Positions 42,893 to 53,412 are shown, counted from the first letter of the stretch. The stretch is 64,000 nucleotides of DNA from Micromonospora ferruginea (GCF_013694245.2 NZ_CP059322.2:5773001-5837000); one strand, 5' to 3'. Notes: generated by a model from the letters alone, not told the origin. Made by a program: numbers and translations.

Positions 42893-43383
42893 ATGTACAG
42901 CTCGACGAGTTGGACGCGCGCTTGATCGAACTGCTCGCGGAGGAGCCCCGGATCGGCGTGCTGGAGTGCTCGCGGCGGCTCGGGGTGGCCCGGGGCACGG
43001 TCCAGGCGCGGCTGGACAAGCTCGTCGGTCGGGGCGTGGTGGGCGGCTTCGGGCCGGAGATCTCCCCGGCCGCGATCGGCTTCGGGGTGACCAGCTTCGT
43101 CACCCTGGAGATCAGCCAGCGGCACGGCCACGACCAGGTGACCGCGCACCTGGCCGCGATCCCCGAGGTGCTGGAGGCGCACACCATCACCGGCTCCAGC
43201 GACCTGCTCTGCCGCATCGTGGCCCGCTCGAACACCGACCTCCAGCGGGTCATCGACCAGATCGTCGCCTCGGAGGGCATCCGGCGCGCCTCGACCATCA
43301 TCGCGCTGGCCGAGCAGATCCCCTACCGCACGCTCCCCCTGGTCCGCTCCGCGGCCCGGGGGGAAGGAAGGGCCCCCGCTTAA
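42874..43383 (+). CDS. Lrp/AsnC-family transcriptional regulator
   Basis: A 169-residue regulator with an N-terminal helix-turn-helix (LDELDARLIELLAEEPRIGV, then SRRLGVARGTVQARLDKL) and a C-terminal RAM/AsnC ligand domain (HTITGSSDLLCRIVARSN). Relatives next to hppD respond to aromatic amino acids or their keto acids, so it likely controls hppD. The last six residues and TAA stop come from a dispersed 22-bp repeat, so the ancestral C-terminus was probably different. ATG 42874 is the start. Confidence 0.92.
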   Translation: MMNTGQDVQLDELDARLIELLAEEPRIGVLECSRRLGVARGTVQARLDKLVGRGVVGGFGPEISPAAIGFGVTSFVTLEISQRHGHDQVTAHLAAIPEVLEAHTITGSSDLLCRIVARSNTDLQRVIDQIVASEGIRRASTIIALAEQIPYRTLPLVRSAARGEGRAPA

Positions 43384-43417
43384 CGCATTCTGCATAGCAG
43401 GGGCCCCCTCTTAACAT
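43365..43417. repeat. paired 22-bp repeat, 31-bp period, locus B
   Basis: Units at 43365-43386 (one base different from locus A at 8664) and 43396-43417 (more diverged, core AGGGGCCCCCTCTTAAC) repeat at 31 bp, exactly the period of locus A. The first unit supplies the TAA stop (43381-43383) of the regulator gene. Confidence 0.85.
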
Positions 43418-43494
43418 CCGAACCCGGGTAAGAAGCGGCGCGACACGCCCCGCGCGGACCCCGGGAGAACGGTGATCGTCGCTACGGTGTCCGT

Positions 43495-44919
43495 GTGAAG
43501 GGCCTAGGCGTACGCGGCTGGTTGCTGCTCGGGCTCATCACCGTGGTCGTGCTCGCCGCCACCGGCGTGTGGAACCCGTTCCCCCGCCTCTGGGACTGGG
43601 TCGACCGCAGCGAGCCGATCTCCGAGCCGGACGTGGCCTGGCAGCAGCGCGTCGGCGGCACCCCGCGCAGCGTCACCATCGCCGGCGACACCGTGATCGT
43701 GGAGCAGCGCACCCGGATCGAGTCGCGCCGGCTCGCCGACGGCGGCCAGCTCTGGGAGCGCAAGGCCGACTGGTCGGCGGTGGCCGGCAGCGGCCGGGAG
43801 TCGGTCGTCGCCGTGGGCAAGCTGCTGGACAAGGGGTACGAGGTGCTCGACCCGGCGTCCGGCGTCACGCGTCGCCGCGACAATCGGGCGATCGCCGTCT
43901 GGACCTACCGCAACCTGCTGCTCGACGCCTACTGCGTGCAGCCGACCGACTGCACGTTGCGGGCCTGGGACCCGCGCGGCGCCACGCCGTTGTGGACCGC
44001 GTTCCTGCCCGGCGTACACAGCGGCGTGCTGGCCGACAACCCGGAGCTGCTCGGCACCCGGCGGCTCGGCGCGAACCGGATCGACGGCGGGGTGGCCGGG
44101 CCGGAGTCGGTCCCGCCGCTGCTCGGCTTCCCGGTCGACGGCCGGGTGCACGTGGTGGACACCGCCACCGGTCGGGTGCTGCAGAACGTCCAGCCCGGCC
44201 GGGAGGAGCGGCTCGCGGTGGTCGGCGGCCGGCTGCTCCGGATCGCGGCCACCTCCCGTGACGGGAGCTGCTACTTCGTCATCACCGCCGTCGACCCGGC
44301 GACCGGGCAGCAGGTGTGGCGCCGGGCCGGGATCAACCTGCGCACCGCGGACTCCGCCGGCTGCGTGCAGCGGGAGGACCCGCAGGGCGCCCGGAACGTG
44401 CTCATCGGGGTCGCCCCGGACGGCCGCGAGGCGGTGCTCGACGGGTACGACGGCCGGCTGCTCCAGGTCGGCGCGGACGGGGAGAAGCTGCTCGCCGTCG
44501 ACGACCGCTACGCGGTGGTGCGCAGCGCCGACAAGGACTCGCTGTTCGGCCGCGAGCTGTCCGCCGACCGGACCCGGTGGACCCGCCCGGCCGGCGGGAA
44601 GAGCGGCGCGGCGCTCACCCCGTACGCGGCGGTGCTCACCGAGGAGAAGCCGTCCCGGCTGGTCGCGGTCGAGCCGCGCGGGGGCCGGGTGCTGGTCGAG
44701 CTGCGGACCTCGGCGAACGCGCTCGCGGTCGGCCCGAACGGCATGATCATCGGGGAGGGCCGGGAGATCGGGTACGTCCGCTGGGGCGCGGCCGGCGCCG
44801 GCGTGCCCCCGCCGGACCAGGGGGCGGTGCCGGTTCCCGACCCGGCCGACACCTGGCGTCCCCCGAGCGACCAGGGCAGTTGCGGGCCGAAGAAGGAACT
44901 CTGCTCCGGCGGCAAGTGA
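43495..44919 (+). CDS. membrane-anchored beta-propeller (PQQ-like) protein
   Basis: A 474-residue protein of the same type as that at 37430. It has an N-terminal membrane helix (GWLLLGLITVVVLAATGV) and an exported propeller with PQQ-type blades (LADGGQLWERKADWS, VDTATGRVLQNVQPG, VDPATGQQVWRRAGI). Several Cys pairs (CVQPTDCTL and a terminal SCGPKKELCSGG) suggest disulfides. The tail after about residue 435 is Pro/Asp-rich. The function is not known. GTG 43495 is used as the start. Confidence 0.8.
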   Translation: MKGLGVRGWLLLGLITVVVLAATGVWNPFPRLWDWVDRSEPISEPDVAWQQRVGGTPRSVTIAGDTVIVEQRTRIESRRLADGGQLWERKADWSAVAGSGRESVVAVGKLLDKGYEVLDPASGVTRRRDNRAIAVWTYRNLLLDAYCVQPTDCTLRAWDPRGATPLWTAFLPGVHSGVLADNPELLGTRRLGANRIDGGVAGPESVPPLLGFPVDGRVHVVDTATGRVLQNVQPGREERLAVVGGRLLRIAATSRDGSCYFVITAVDPATGQQVWRRAGINLRTADSAGCVQREDPQGARNVLIGVAPDGREAVLDGYDGRLLQVGADGEKLLAVDDRYAVVRSADKDSLFGRELSADRTRWTRPAGGKSGAALTPYAAVLTEEKPSRLVAVEPRGGRVLVELRTSANALAVGPNGMIIGEGREIGYVRWGAAGAGVPPPDQGAVPVPDPADTWRPPSDQGSCGPKKELCSGGK

Positions 44920-44996
44920 CGTCCGGTTGAGATCGGCGTCCCAGGACCCACCGGCGGGTGTCACCAATCGACCGCTCTGCCCTAGGCTTTTCGGTC

Positions 44997-46664
<1,668 letters not shown>

Positions 46665-46672
46665 CCGACATC

Positions 46673-46710
46673 GGTGCGCTCACCCGGCCTGTCGGCCCGG
46701 CGAGCGCACC
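46673..46710 (+). terminator. class I fumarase gene terminator
   Basis: Arms GGTGCGCTC (46673-46681) and GAGCGCACC (46702-46710) with an inner CCGG-rich part lie eight bases after the stop codon. Confidence 0.7.
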
Positions 46711-46862
46711 GCCCCCGTCGGATGCCGTCACCGACAGCAACCCGGGAAGAGTGTGGACCGCGTCGCTCTCGATCCCCTATCAGATCTCTATCACCTCAAC
46801 CCCGCCTTCGGTGACCACCGCGTTACGCTCCTGGGAGGACACGAAGGCGTACGGGGGCGCGC

Positions 46863-49844
46863 ATGCGGTTCGGAATCCTGGGACCACTGCGGGTGGGCGG
46901 CGGCGAAGCCACCGTCACCGCAGGTCGGGACCGGGCCGTGCTCGCCCTGCTGCTGCTGCGCGCCGGCCGGGTGGTGCCGTTCGAGGAGCTGGTCGACGCG
47001 GTCTGGGAGGAACGCCCGCCGGCCACCGCCCGGGCCCAGTTGCAGATCTGCGTGTCCCGGTTGCGACACCGGTTCGTGGTGCTGGGTCTGCCCGCCGAGA
47101 CCATCGTCACCGATCCGGCCGGCTACGGCATCCGGGTCGAGCCCGGTGACCTCGACGCCGAGGTGTTCGCCCGTACCGTGGAGACCGCCCGCGCCCAGGT
47201 GGTCGCCGGCCAGGTCGACGCGGCGTGCCGGCACTACCGGTCCGCGTTGGCGCTCTGGCGCGGCCCGGCGTTGGCCGGCATCCCCACCCGCAGCGTGCGG
47301 CGGCGGGCCCAGACGCTCGACGAGCAACGGCTCGCGGTGCTGGAGGAGTGCGTCGACGTCGAGCTGCGGCTGCGCCGGGCGGCCGGCCTGATCGACGAGC
47401 TGACCGAGGCCGTCGAGCGCAACCCGCTGCGCGAACGACTGCGTGGGCAGTTGATGCTGGCCCTGTCCGCGGTCGGCCGCCAGGCCGACGCGCTCGCCGT
47501 CTACCGCGAGGGCCGGCGCATCTACGCCGACGAGCTGGGCATCGAACCGGGCACGCCGTTGCAGGAGCTGCACCAGCGGGTGCTCGCCGGTGACCTGGCG
47601 CTGGGCGGGTCGGAGAGCCGGGCCACCGGTCCGGTGCGGGCGCTGCCCAGGGCGATCAGCGACTTCACCGGGCGGCAGCAGACCGTGGCCCGGCTGGTCA
47701 AGGAGATCGAGGAGGACGGGGTCCGGGTCCAGTTGGTCGACGGCATGGCGGGCAGCGGCAAGACCACGCTCGCCGTGCAGGTGGCGACCGCCCTCGCCGA
47801 CCGGTTCCCGGACGCGCAGCTCTTCGTCGACCTGCACGGGCACAGCGAGCGCACCCCGTTGACCACGGAGGGCGCGGCGGCGACGCTGCTGCGGCAGCTC
47901 GGCGTGCCGGCCGAGCGGGTGCCGGTCGACCCGGCCGACCGGTTGGCGATGTGGCGCTCCGAGCTGGCCGACCGGCGGGCGGTCGTGGTGCTGGACAACG
48001 CGGCGGACGCGGGCCAGGTCGCGCCGCTGCTGCCGAACGGCCCGGACTGCCTGGTGCTGATCACGAGCCGCCGCCGCCTGGTCGGGCTGGACGAGGGTCG
48101 GCCGCTGTCGCTGCCGGTGCTCGATCTCGACGAGGCGGTCGAGCTGCTGGCCCGGGTGGTCGGCGTGGAGCGGGTCACCGCCGAGCCGGCGGCGGCCGAG
48201 GAGGTGGCCCGCCGCTGCGGGTTCCTGCCGCTCGCGTTGCGGCTGGCCGGGGCCCGGCTCGCGCACCGGCCCCGCTGGCGGGTGGCCGACCTGGCCGAGC
48301 GGCTGTCCACCGCCGCCGACCCGCTGGCCGAGCTGGCCGCCGGGGAGCGGTCGGTGGCCCGCACCTTCGCCCTGTCGTACGAGCAGGTGACGCCCCCGGC
48401 GCAGCGGGTGTTCCGGCTGCTCGGGCTGCACCCGGGCGCCCGCGCCGACAACCGGGTGGCGGCGGTGCTCGCCGACCTGCCGCTCGCCGACGCGCAGGAC
48501 GCGCTGGACGAGCTGATCGACGCGCATCTCCTCGACGAGGTGGAGCCGGGGCGCTACGGCCGGCACGACCTGATCCGGGAGTACGCGCGCACGCTCGGCG
48601 CGGAACGCGAGACGGCCGACGAGCGGCGGGCCGCGCTGGCCCGGCTCCTCGACCATCACCTCCAGGTCGCCGCGACCATCGCGGTGTCGCTGGAACTCGC
48701 CGTTCCGCGCGATCTGTTCGCGCTGCCGGACCCGGTGCGACCCGACCTGGTGGCGGCCACGGTGGGGCTGGGCCGCACCTGGATCGAGGAGAACCGGCCG
48801 ACACTGGCCGCGCTGGTGCGGTTGGCCGAGGCCGAGGGCTTCCTGCCGCAGAGCTGGCAGCTCGCCCGCGCCGGCTGGGCGGTCAACTTCGACGGCGGCC
48901 ACCTGGACGACCTGATCGAGACGCACCGCGTCGGCCTGCGGGCCGCCGAGCGGCTGGGCGACGACAAGGCCGTGGCGACGATGCACAACTACCTCGCCTC
49001 GGCGAACTACCGGCGGGCGCGCTTCGCCGAGGCGATCCGGCAGATGGAGGTGGCGGTGGGCATCTACCGCCGGCTCGGCCTGACCGGGGAGCTGCGGGGC
49101 GCGGTCGCCAACCTCGGCACGGCGTACGCGGTGGGTCTGCAGTTCCGGCGGGCCATCGAGACGATGGAGGCGTCGCGGGCGTTCTTCCGGGAGTCCGACG
49201 GTCCGGCGCCGCTGGCCAACCTGCTCAACAACCTCTCGCTCACCCTGCTGTGGAGCGGGCGCACCGACGAGGCGGTGCGGGTGTGCCGCCACCATCTGGG
49301 CATCGCCCGGGAGATCGGCGACCTGCGCCAGATCGGCAATGCCGTCGGTCATCTCGCCATGGCCCGGCACCGCCGCGGGGACCGGGGGCCGGCGCGTCGG
49401 CTGCTGCTGGCCGGGTTGACCGTGAAGCGCCGGACGGGCAACCGGTTCGGCGAGGGCGAGCTGCTCAACGAGCTGGGCATGATGGAGCGCGAGGAGGGGC
49501 GGCCCGACCTGGCCGCCGCGCTGCACCGGCAGGCGCTGGTGGCGATCAACGACGCGGGTGACCTGGTGGGGCAGTGCGCCTCCCGCAACCTGCTCGCCCG
49601 GGCCATCTTCGACCAGGGCGACGAGGCGAGCGCCTTCGACCTGCACCGCCGGGTGCTCGGCGACGCCACCCGGCTGGACGCCCGGTACGAGCAGGCCCGG
49701 GCGCTGGACGGGATGGCCCGGTGCCTGCGGTGGACCGATCCGGAGCAGGCCCGCCGGTACGCCGGCCGGGCGCTGGCGCTGTTCGCGCAGATCGGGGCGC
49801 CGGACCGGCACGCGGTCGAGGGGTTGCTGGCCGAGCTGGGATGA
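46863..49844 (+). CDS. AfsR-like SARP regulator with NB-ARC and TPR domains
   Basis: A 993-residue regulator in AfsR layout. It has a winged-helix DNA-binding domain (1-92: MRFGILGPLRVGGGEATV, then LVDAVWEERPPATARAQLQ) and a BTAD (97-242, ending ELGIEPGTPLQELHQRVL). Then comes an NB-ARC ATPase with Walker A GMAGSGKTTLA near residue 297 and Walker B AVVVLDNAAD. A winged-helix section (YGRHDLIREYARTL) and TPR repeats from about 690 to the end (MHNYLASANYRRARFAEAIR) follow. Such proteins often activate antibiotic genes after signal-dependent oligomerisation. No obvious target cluster adjoins. ATG 46863 is the start. Confidence 0.92.
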   Translation: MRFGILGPLRVGGGEATVTAGRDRAVLALLLLRAGRVVPFEELVDAVWEERPPATARAQLQICVSRLRHRFVVLGLPAETIVTDPAGYGIRVEPGDLDAEVFARTVETARAQVVAGQVDAACRHYRSALALWRGPALAGIPTRSVRRRAQTLDEQRLAVLEECVDVELRLRRAAGLIDELTEAVERNPLRERLRGQLMLALSAVGRQADALAVYREGRRIYADELGIEPGTPLQELHQRVLAGDLALGGSESRATGPVRALPRAISDFTGRQQTVARLVKEIEEDGVRVQLVDGMAGSGKTTLAVQVATALADRFPDAQLFVDLHGHSERTPLTTEGAAATLLRQLGVPAERVPVDPADRLAMWRSELADRRAVVVLDNAADAGQVAPLLPNGPDCLVLITSRRRLVGLDEGRPLSLPVLDLDEAVELLARVVGVERVTAEPAAAEEVARRCGFLPLALRLAGARLAHRPRWRVADLAERLSTAADPLAELAAGERSVARTFALSYEQVTPPAQRVFRLLGLHPGARADNRVAAVLADLPLADAQDALDELIDAHLLDEVEPGRYGRHDLIREYARTLGAERETADERRAALARLLDHHLQVAATIAVSLELAVPRDLFALPDPVRPDLVAATVGLGRTWIEENRPTLAALVRLAEAEGFLPQSWQLARAGWAVNFDGGHLDDLIETHRVGLRAAERLGDDKAVATMHNYLASANYRRARFAEAIRQMEVAVGIYRRLGLTGELRGAVANLGTAYAVGLQFRRAIETMEASRAFFRESDGPAPLANLLNNLSLTLLWSGRTDEAVRVCRHHLGIAREIGDLRQIGNAVGHLAMARHRRGDRGPARRLLLAGLTVKRRTGNRFGEGELLNELGMMEREEGRPDLAAALHRQALVAINDAGDLVGQCASRNLLARAIFDQGDEASAFDLHRRVLGDATRLDARYEQARALDGMARCLRWTDPEQARRYAGRALALFAQIGAPDRHAVEGLLAELG

Positions 49845-49897
49845 GGCCGGCCCGCGTTCCGCTGCACACCGGCGGGCGGCGCGGCAGGATGGTGTGC

Positions 49898-51298
49898 GTG
49901 ACGACTCCAGAGGCGACCGGCTACCGGATCGAACGCGACTCGATGGGCGAGGTGGAGGTGCCCGCCGACGCGCTGTGGCGGGCGCAGACCCAGCGCGCGG
50001 TGCAGAATTTCCCGATCTCCGGGCGCGGGCTCGAACCGGCGCAGATCAAGGCGCTGGCCCAGATCAAGGGGGCCGCGGCCCAGGTCAACGGCGAGCTGGG
50101 CGTGATCGACGCGGACGTGGCCGAGGCAATCGCCACCGCCGCCGCGCACGTCGCCGACGGCGGCTACGACGACCAGTTCCCGGTGGACGTGTTCCAGACC
50201 GGTTCCGGCACGTCGTCCAACATGAACACCAACGAGGTGATCGCCTCGCTGGCGAGCCGTGAGCTGGGCCGGGACGTCCACCCGAACGACCACGTCAACG
50301 CGTCACAGTCCAGCAACGACGTGTTCCCGACCTCGATCCACCTGGCCGCCACCCAGTTCGTGGTGGAGGATCTGCTCCCGTCGCTGACGCAGCTCGCCAC
50401 CGCGCTGGAGGCGAAGGCGGCCGAGTTCGAAACCGTGGTCAAGGCCGGTCGGACCCACCTGATGGATGCGACCCCGGTGACGCTGGGGCAGGAGTTCGGC
50501 GGCTACGCCGCGCAGGTCCGCTACGGCGTGGAGCGGCTGGAGATGGCGCTGCCCCGGCTGGCCGAGCTGCCGCTCGGCGGCACCGCGGTGGGCACCGGCA
50601 TCAACACGCCGCTCGGCTTCGCGGGCAAGGTGATCGGGCGGCTGCGCGACTCGACCCGCCTGCCGCTGTCCGAGGCGCGCAACCACTTCGAGGCGCAGGG
50701 CGCCCGGGACGCGCTGGTGGAGACGTCGGGTCAGCTCCGCACCGTCGCGGTCAGCCTCTACAAGATCGCCAACGACGTACGCTGGATGGGGTCCGGCCCC
50801 CGCGCGGGCCTGCGCGAGCTGCGCATCCCCGATCTCCAGCCCGGCTCGTCGATCATGCCCGGCAAGGTCAACCCGGTGGTGGCCGAGGCGATGCGCCAGG
50901 TGTGCGCGCAGGTGATCGGCAACGACGCCGCGGTGGCCTTCGCCGGTTCGCAGGGCGACTTCGAGCTGAACGTGATGCTGCCGGTCATGGGCCGGAACCT
51001 GTTGGAGTCGATCAAGCTGATCGCCGCGTCGAGCCGGCTCTTCGCCGAGCGCCTGGTGGCCGGCCTGGTCGCGGACGCCGAGGTCTGCCTGGCGTACGCG
51101 GAGGGGTCGCCGTCGATCGTCACCCCGCTGAACCGTCACCTCGGCTACGACGAGGCCGCCTCGATCGCCAAGGAGGCGCTGGCCAAGCAGGTCTCGATCC
51201 GCGAGGTGGTGATCTCGCGCGGCCACGTCGACTCGGGCAAGCTCACCGAGACCCAGTTGGACGAGGCCCTGGACCTGCTCCGCATGACCCACCCCTGA
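49898..51298 (+). CDS. fumC: fumarate hydratase, class II
   Basis: FumC is the iron-free, oxygen-stable fumarase. The 466 residues show the superfamily blocks GSGTSSNMNTNEVIASLA, VNASQSSNDVFPTSIH, GRTHLMDATPVTLGQEFGGY and the flexible catalytic loop GSSIMPGKVNPVVAEA. GTG 49898 is chosen because GCAGGA sits nine bases upstream; ATG 49889 abuts that site. Its stop is two bases from a truncated antisense gene. Confidence 0.96.
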   Translation: MTTPEATGYRIERDSMGEVEVPADALWRAQTQRAVQNFPISGRGLEPAQIKALAQIKGAAAQVNGELGVIDADVAEAIATAAAHVADGGYDDQFPVDVFQTGSGTSSNMNTNEVIASLASRELGRDVHPNDHVNASQSSNDVFPTSIHLAATQFVVEDLLPSLTQLATALEAKAAEFETVVKAGRTHLMDATPVTLGQEFGGYAAQVRYGVERLEMALPRLAELPLGGTAVGTGINTPLGFAGKVIGRLRDSTRLPLSEARNHFEAQGARDALVETSGQLRTVAVSLYKIANDVRWMGSGPRAGLRELRIPDLQPGSSIMPGKVNPVVAEAMRQVCAQVIGNDAAVAFAGSQGDFELNVMLPVMGRNLLESIKLIAASSRLFAERLVAGLVADAEVCLAYAEGSPSIVTPLNRHLGYDEAASIAKEALAKQVSIREVVISRGHVDSGKLTETQLDEALDLLRMTHP

Positions 51299-51453
51299 GT
51301 CACGCCGCAGAGGTGGACGCTGAGGCCGACCGGGTCGGTGGCGTAGTCGCCGACCCGGGTGAGACGCGCGTCGGGGCAGGGCCAGGGCGTGCCGCAGGCG
51401 CGGCAGAGCCAGAGTGGGCGCAGCGGCAGGTGCGGCCGGTCGGGTGCGGGCAT
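51145..51453 (-). pseudogene. truncated small Cys-motif protein gene
   Basis: From ATG 51453, residues 1-49 (PLRPLWLCRACGTPWPCPDA, then YATDPVGLSVHLC) resemble the start of small proteins encoded divergently from small GntR regulators in Micromonospora-type genomes. After about 51305 the resemblance ends and the open frame simply continues antisense through fumC to 51145. The 3' half seems to have been lost by a rearrangement abutting the fumC stop. The family link is from memory. Confidence 0.45.
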
Positions 51454-51489
51454 GCGCGTTCCCTTTCGAGCTGAGTCGTTGGTGATATC

Positions 51490-51527
51490 GCTCGCCGGCC
51501 GGTGTGGGGACTGCCCGGCCGGCGAGC
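51490..51527. promoter_or_regulatory. inverted repeat upstream of gntR
   Basis: Perfect 12-base arms GCTCGCCGGCCG (51490-51501) and CGGCCGGCGAGC (51516-51527) with a 14-base loop lie between the divergent gntR gene and the truncated gene. It may be a leader hairpin or operator. Confidence 0.45.
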
Positions 51528-51573
51528 TATCCGTCCCGGCTCGGTTCGTCGCTTGCCGAACGAAGGAACCTCC

Positions 51574-51804
51574 ATGCCCATACCCAGCGGCGGCTACCGA
51601 GAGGTCGCCGAGGATCTGACCACCCGGATCAGAAGTGGCGAATACCCGCCAGGCGAACGGTTGCCGACCTACAAGGAGCTCGCCGACCTCTACAGCGTGA
51701 GCGTCACGACCGTGCAGCGGGCAATCATCATCCTTAAGGATCGAGGCTTGGTCGTGGGCTTGCAGGGTCGTGGCCTGTGGGTCGCGGAGGAGCTACCGGC
51801 CTAG
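51574..51804 (+). CDS. small GntR-family winged-helix regulator
   Basis: A 76-residue protein consisting only of a GntR helix-turn-helix domain: YREVAEDLTTRIRSGEYPPG, then LPTYKELADLYSVSVTTVQR and LVVGLQGRGLWV. It has no ligand-binding domain, so effector sensing, if any, needs a partner. GAAGGAACC precedes ATG 51574. The IS element begins exactly at its TAG stop codon (51802-51804), leaving the protein intact. Confidence 0.9.
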   Translation: MPIPSGGYREVAEDLTTRIRSGEYPPGERLPTYKELADLYSVSVTTVQRAIIILKDRGLVVGLQGRGLWVAEELPA

Positions 51805-52713
51805 GCCGTGTCTTCAAAGAGTTACAACCATTGCAGTAGCGCGGCGATGGTGACGGTGGCCTGGTACGACGTCGCGGTCTTGTCGTAGCGGGTGGCGACG
51901 CTGCGGCACTGCTTGAGCCGGTTGAAGCAGCGTTCGACGACGTTGCGCCGTTTGTAGAGCTGCTTGTCGAACATTGGTGGCCGGCCGCCCCGACTGCCTC
52001 GTCGGCGGCGGTTGGCCTGCTGGTCAGCGCGCTCGGGAATGGTGTGCCCGATGCCTCGTCGGCGCAGGTCGGACCGGATGGCCTTGGAGCTGTAGCCCTT
52101 GTCGGCGATGACGTGGTCCGGGCGGACTCGAGGCCGGCCGGTTCCTACCCGCTGGACACGGATGGCGGCCATGACGTGGGTGAAGCGGGTGCAGTCGTTG
52201 ACGTTGCCACCGGAGAGCACGAACGCCAGGGTCCGACCCCAGCCGTCGCAGGCGAGGTGAATCTTGGTGGTCAGTCCACCTCGACTTCGACCGAGGGCGT
52301 GATCTTGTGGTTCGTCCGATTCCCGCCGCCCCCTTTAGCGCCGGCTGCGTGCTGGTGAGCGCGCACGATCGTGGAGTCGACCGACACCAGCCAGTCGATG
52401 TCACCAGCCGCGTCCGCGTCGGCCTGGACCCCGGCGAGCATCCGCTCGAACGTGCCATCAAGGGCCCACCTGCGGAAACGGGTGTAGATCGACTGCCACG
52501 AGCCGTAACGGGCGGGCACGTCCCGCCACGCTGCTCCAGCCCGGATCTTCCACACGATCCCGTTGAGCACCCGCCGGTCATCCGCCCGCGGCCGACCACC
52601 GGTCACCGCCGACGGCAGATACCTCGACAGCGCTTCCCACTCGACGTCAGACAACTCGTAGCGACGACCCACGCGCTACATCATCCGACACCAAGATCCT
52701 TTGAAGACACCGC
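51805..52713. mobile_element. IS5-type insertion sequence with CTAG target duplication
   Basis: Terminal inverted repeats GCCGTGTCTTCAAAG (51805-51819) and, on the other strand, GCGGTGTCTTCAAAG (52713-52699) differ at one base. CTAG flanks both ends (51801-51804 and 52714-52717), consistent with a CTAG or TA target duplication; the exact boundary is ambiguous by one base. It carries one transposase read through a -1 frameshift. It looks complete and potentially mobile. The target was the stop codon of gntR. Confidence 0.9.
51822..52672 (-). CDS. IS5-family transposase, made by -1 frameshift
   Basis: Frame A (52672-52271) encodes the N-terminal part with the first catalytic Asp (WLVSVDSTIVRAHQ). 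Frame B, open from just after a TAA near 52336 to the stop at 51822, encodes DHALGRSRGGLTTKIHL, the second Asp (VIADKGYSSKAI) and the Glu (VVERCFNRLKQCRS). The frames overlap across AAAGGGGGC (52336-52328 on the minus strand), where a -1 slip joins GAKGG to RRESDEPQDHALG, the sequence expected from relatives. The DDE triad is complete. Frame B alone lacks a plausible start. Confidence 0.88.
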
Positions 52714-52729
52714 CTAGCGCGGTGACCGC

Positions 52730-52779
52730 AGATCTTGGTATGAAACGGCCCCCAGAGGGGCGCAATTCTTCCAAGATCT
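52730..52779. repeat. REP-like palindrome, family 3 (AGATCTTGG arms)
   Basis: AGATCTTGG (52730-52738) and CCAAGATCT (52771-52779) are perfect arms, with an inner GGCCCCCAGAGGGGC able to fold on itself. It lies 13 bases from the IS end and 29 bases from the CGNR gene stop. It could be a terminator for that minus-strand gene or a dispersed palindrome that marks an IS target region. Confidence 0.5.
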
Positions 52780-52807
52780 CTCGCCTCACGGACTGGCCGG
52801 CGGTGGG

Positions 52808-53353
52808 TCAGGAGTGGGACGCCGCCCTGCGCGCCCGGTAGGCGCTGACCGCGGCCCGGTTGCCGCAGCTCCCGTCGCAGAACCGGCGGGACCGGTTCTT
52901 CGACAGGTCGACAAGCACGTTGTCGCAGTCGGGGTGCGCGCAGTGGCGCAGCCGGCTCAGCTCGTCCATCCGGATCAGGTCGGCCACGGCCATCGCGGCC
53001 TCGACCGCCATCCGGGTCGCCAGCGGCGCGTCGCGGGGCACGGCGTGCAGATGGTACGGCTCGTCGTCGTGCCGGATGAGCTGCGGCAGGGCGTGCGACT
53101 CGCGGAGCAGCGCGTTGACGATCTCCACCACCTCGTCGGTGTCGGCGTCCCAGATCCGCCGCAGCCGGGGCCGTAGCGCGCGGACCTGGCGCAGCTCGCC
53201 GTCGGTCTGCTCGTGCCGGCCGCTCCACCCGTACGCGGTGAAGAACGTGTCCAGCGCGGCCACGTCGGGCAGGCCCTCGCGGTCCGGGCCGGCGGTGTTG
53301 ACCAGCGCGGCGGCGGCGGTCAGCGCGCACTCGGTGTCATGAGCGAAAAGCAC
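52808..53353 (-). CDS. CGNR zinc-finger transcriptional regulator
   Basis: A 181-residue protein with an N-terminal ABATE-like domain (DTECALTAAAALVNTAG) and an intact C-terminal CGNR finger (HCAHPDCDNVLVDLSKNRSR, then RFCDGSCGNRAAV). Such proteins are putative DNA-binding stress regulators. GTG 53353 is the start. It is divergent from the EamA transporter gene with 72 bases between starts. Regulator-transporter pairs of this kind usually mean that the first controls the second. Confidence 0.9.
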   Translation of the reverse strand: MLFAHDTECALTAAAALVNTAGPDREGLPDVAALDTFFTAYGWSGRHEQTDGELRQVRALRPRLRRIWDADTDEVVEIVNALLRESHALPQLIRHDDEPYHLHAVPRDAPLATRMAVEAAMAVADLIRMDELSRLRHCAHPDCDNVLVDLSKNRSRRFCDGSCGNRAAVSAYRARRAASHS

Positions 53354-53354
53354 C

Positions 53355-53412
53355 TTGACTCCTGTCGGACGGTCCCCCTAACGTCATCAGCGTAACGCTT
53401 CTTCACTGATGA
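53355..53412 (+). promoter_or_regulatory. promoter and inverted repeat of the EamA gene
   Basis: TTGACT (53355-53360) and TAACGT (53379-53384) are spaced by 18 bases. TCATCAG (53384-53390) and CTGATGA (53406-53412) form an inverted repeat from the -10 to just before the ribosome site CAGGAG. It is a reasonable operator for the divergent CGNR regulator. Confidence 0.5.

Noticed and set aside
51300..51581. Second minus-strand frame upstream of fumC as a gene
   Set aside because: Its product is Arg/Pro/Ser low complexity and is out of frame with the recognisable Cys-motif remnant.
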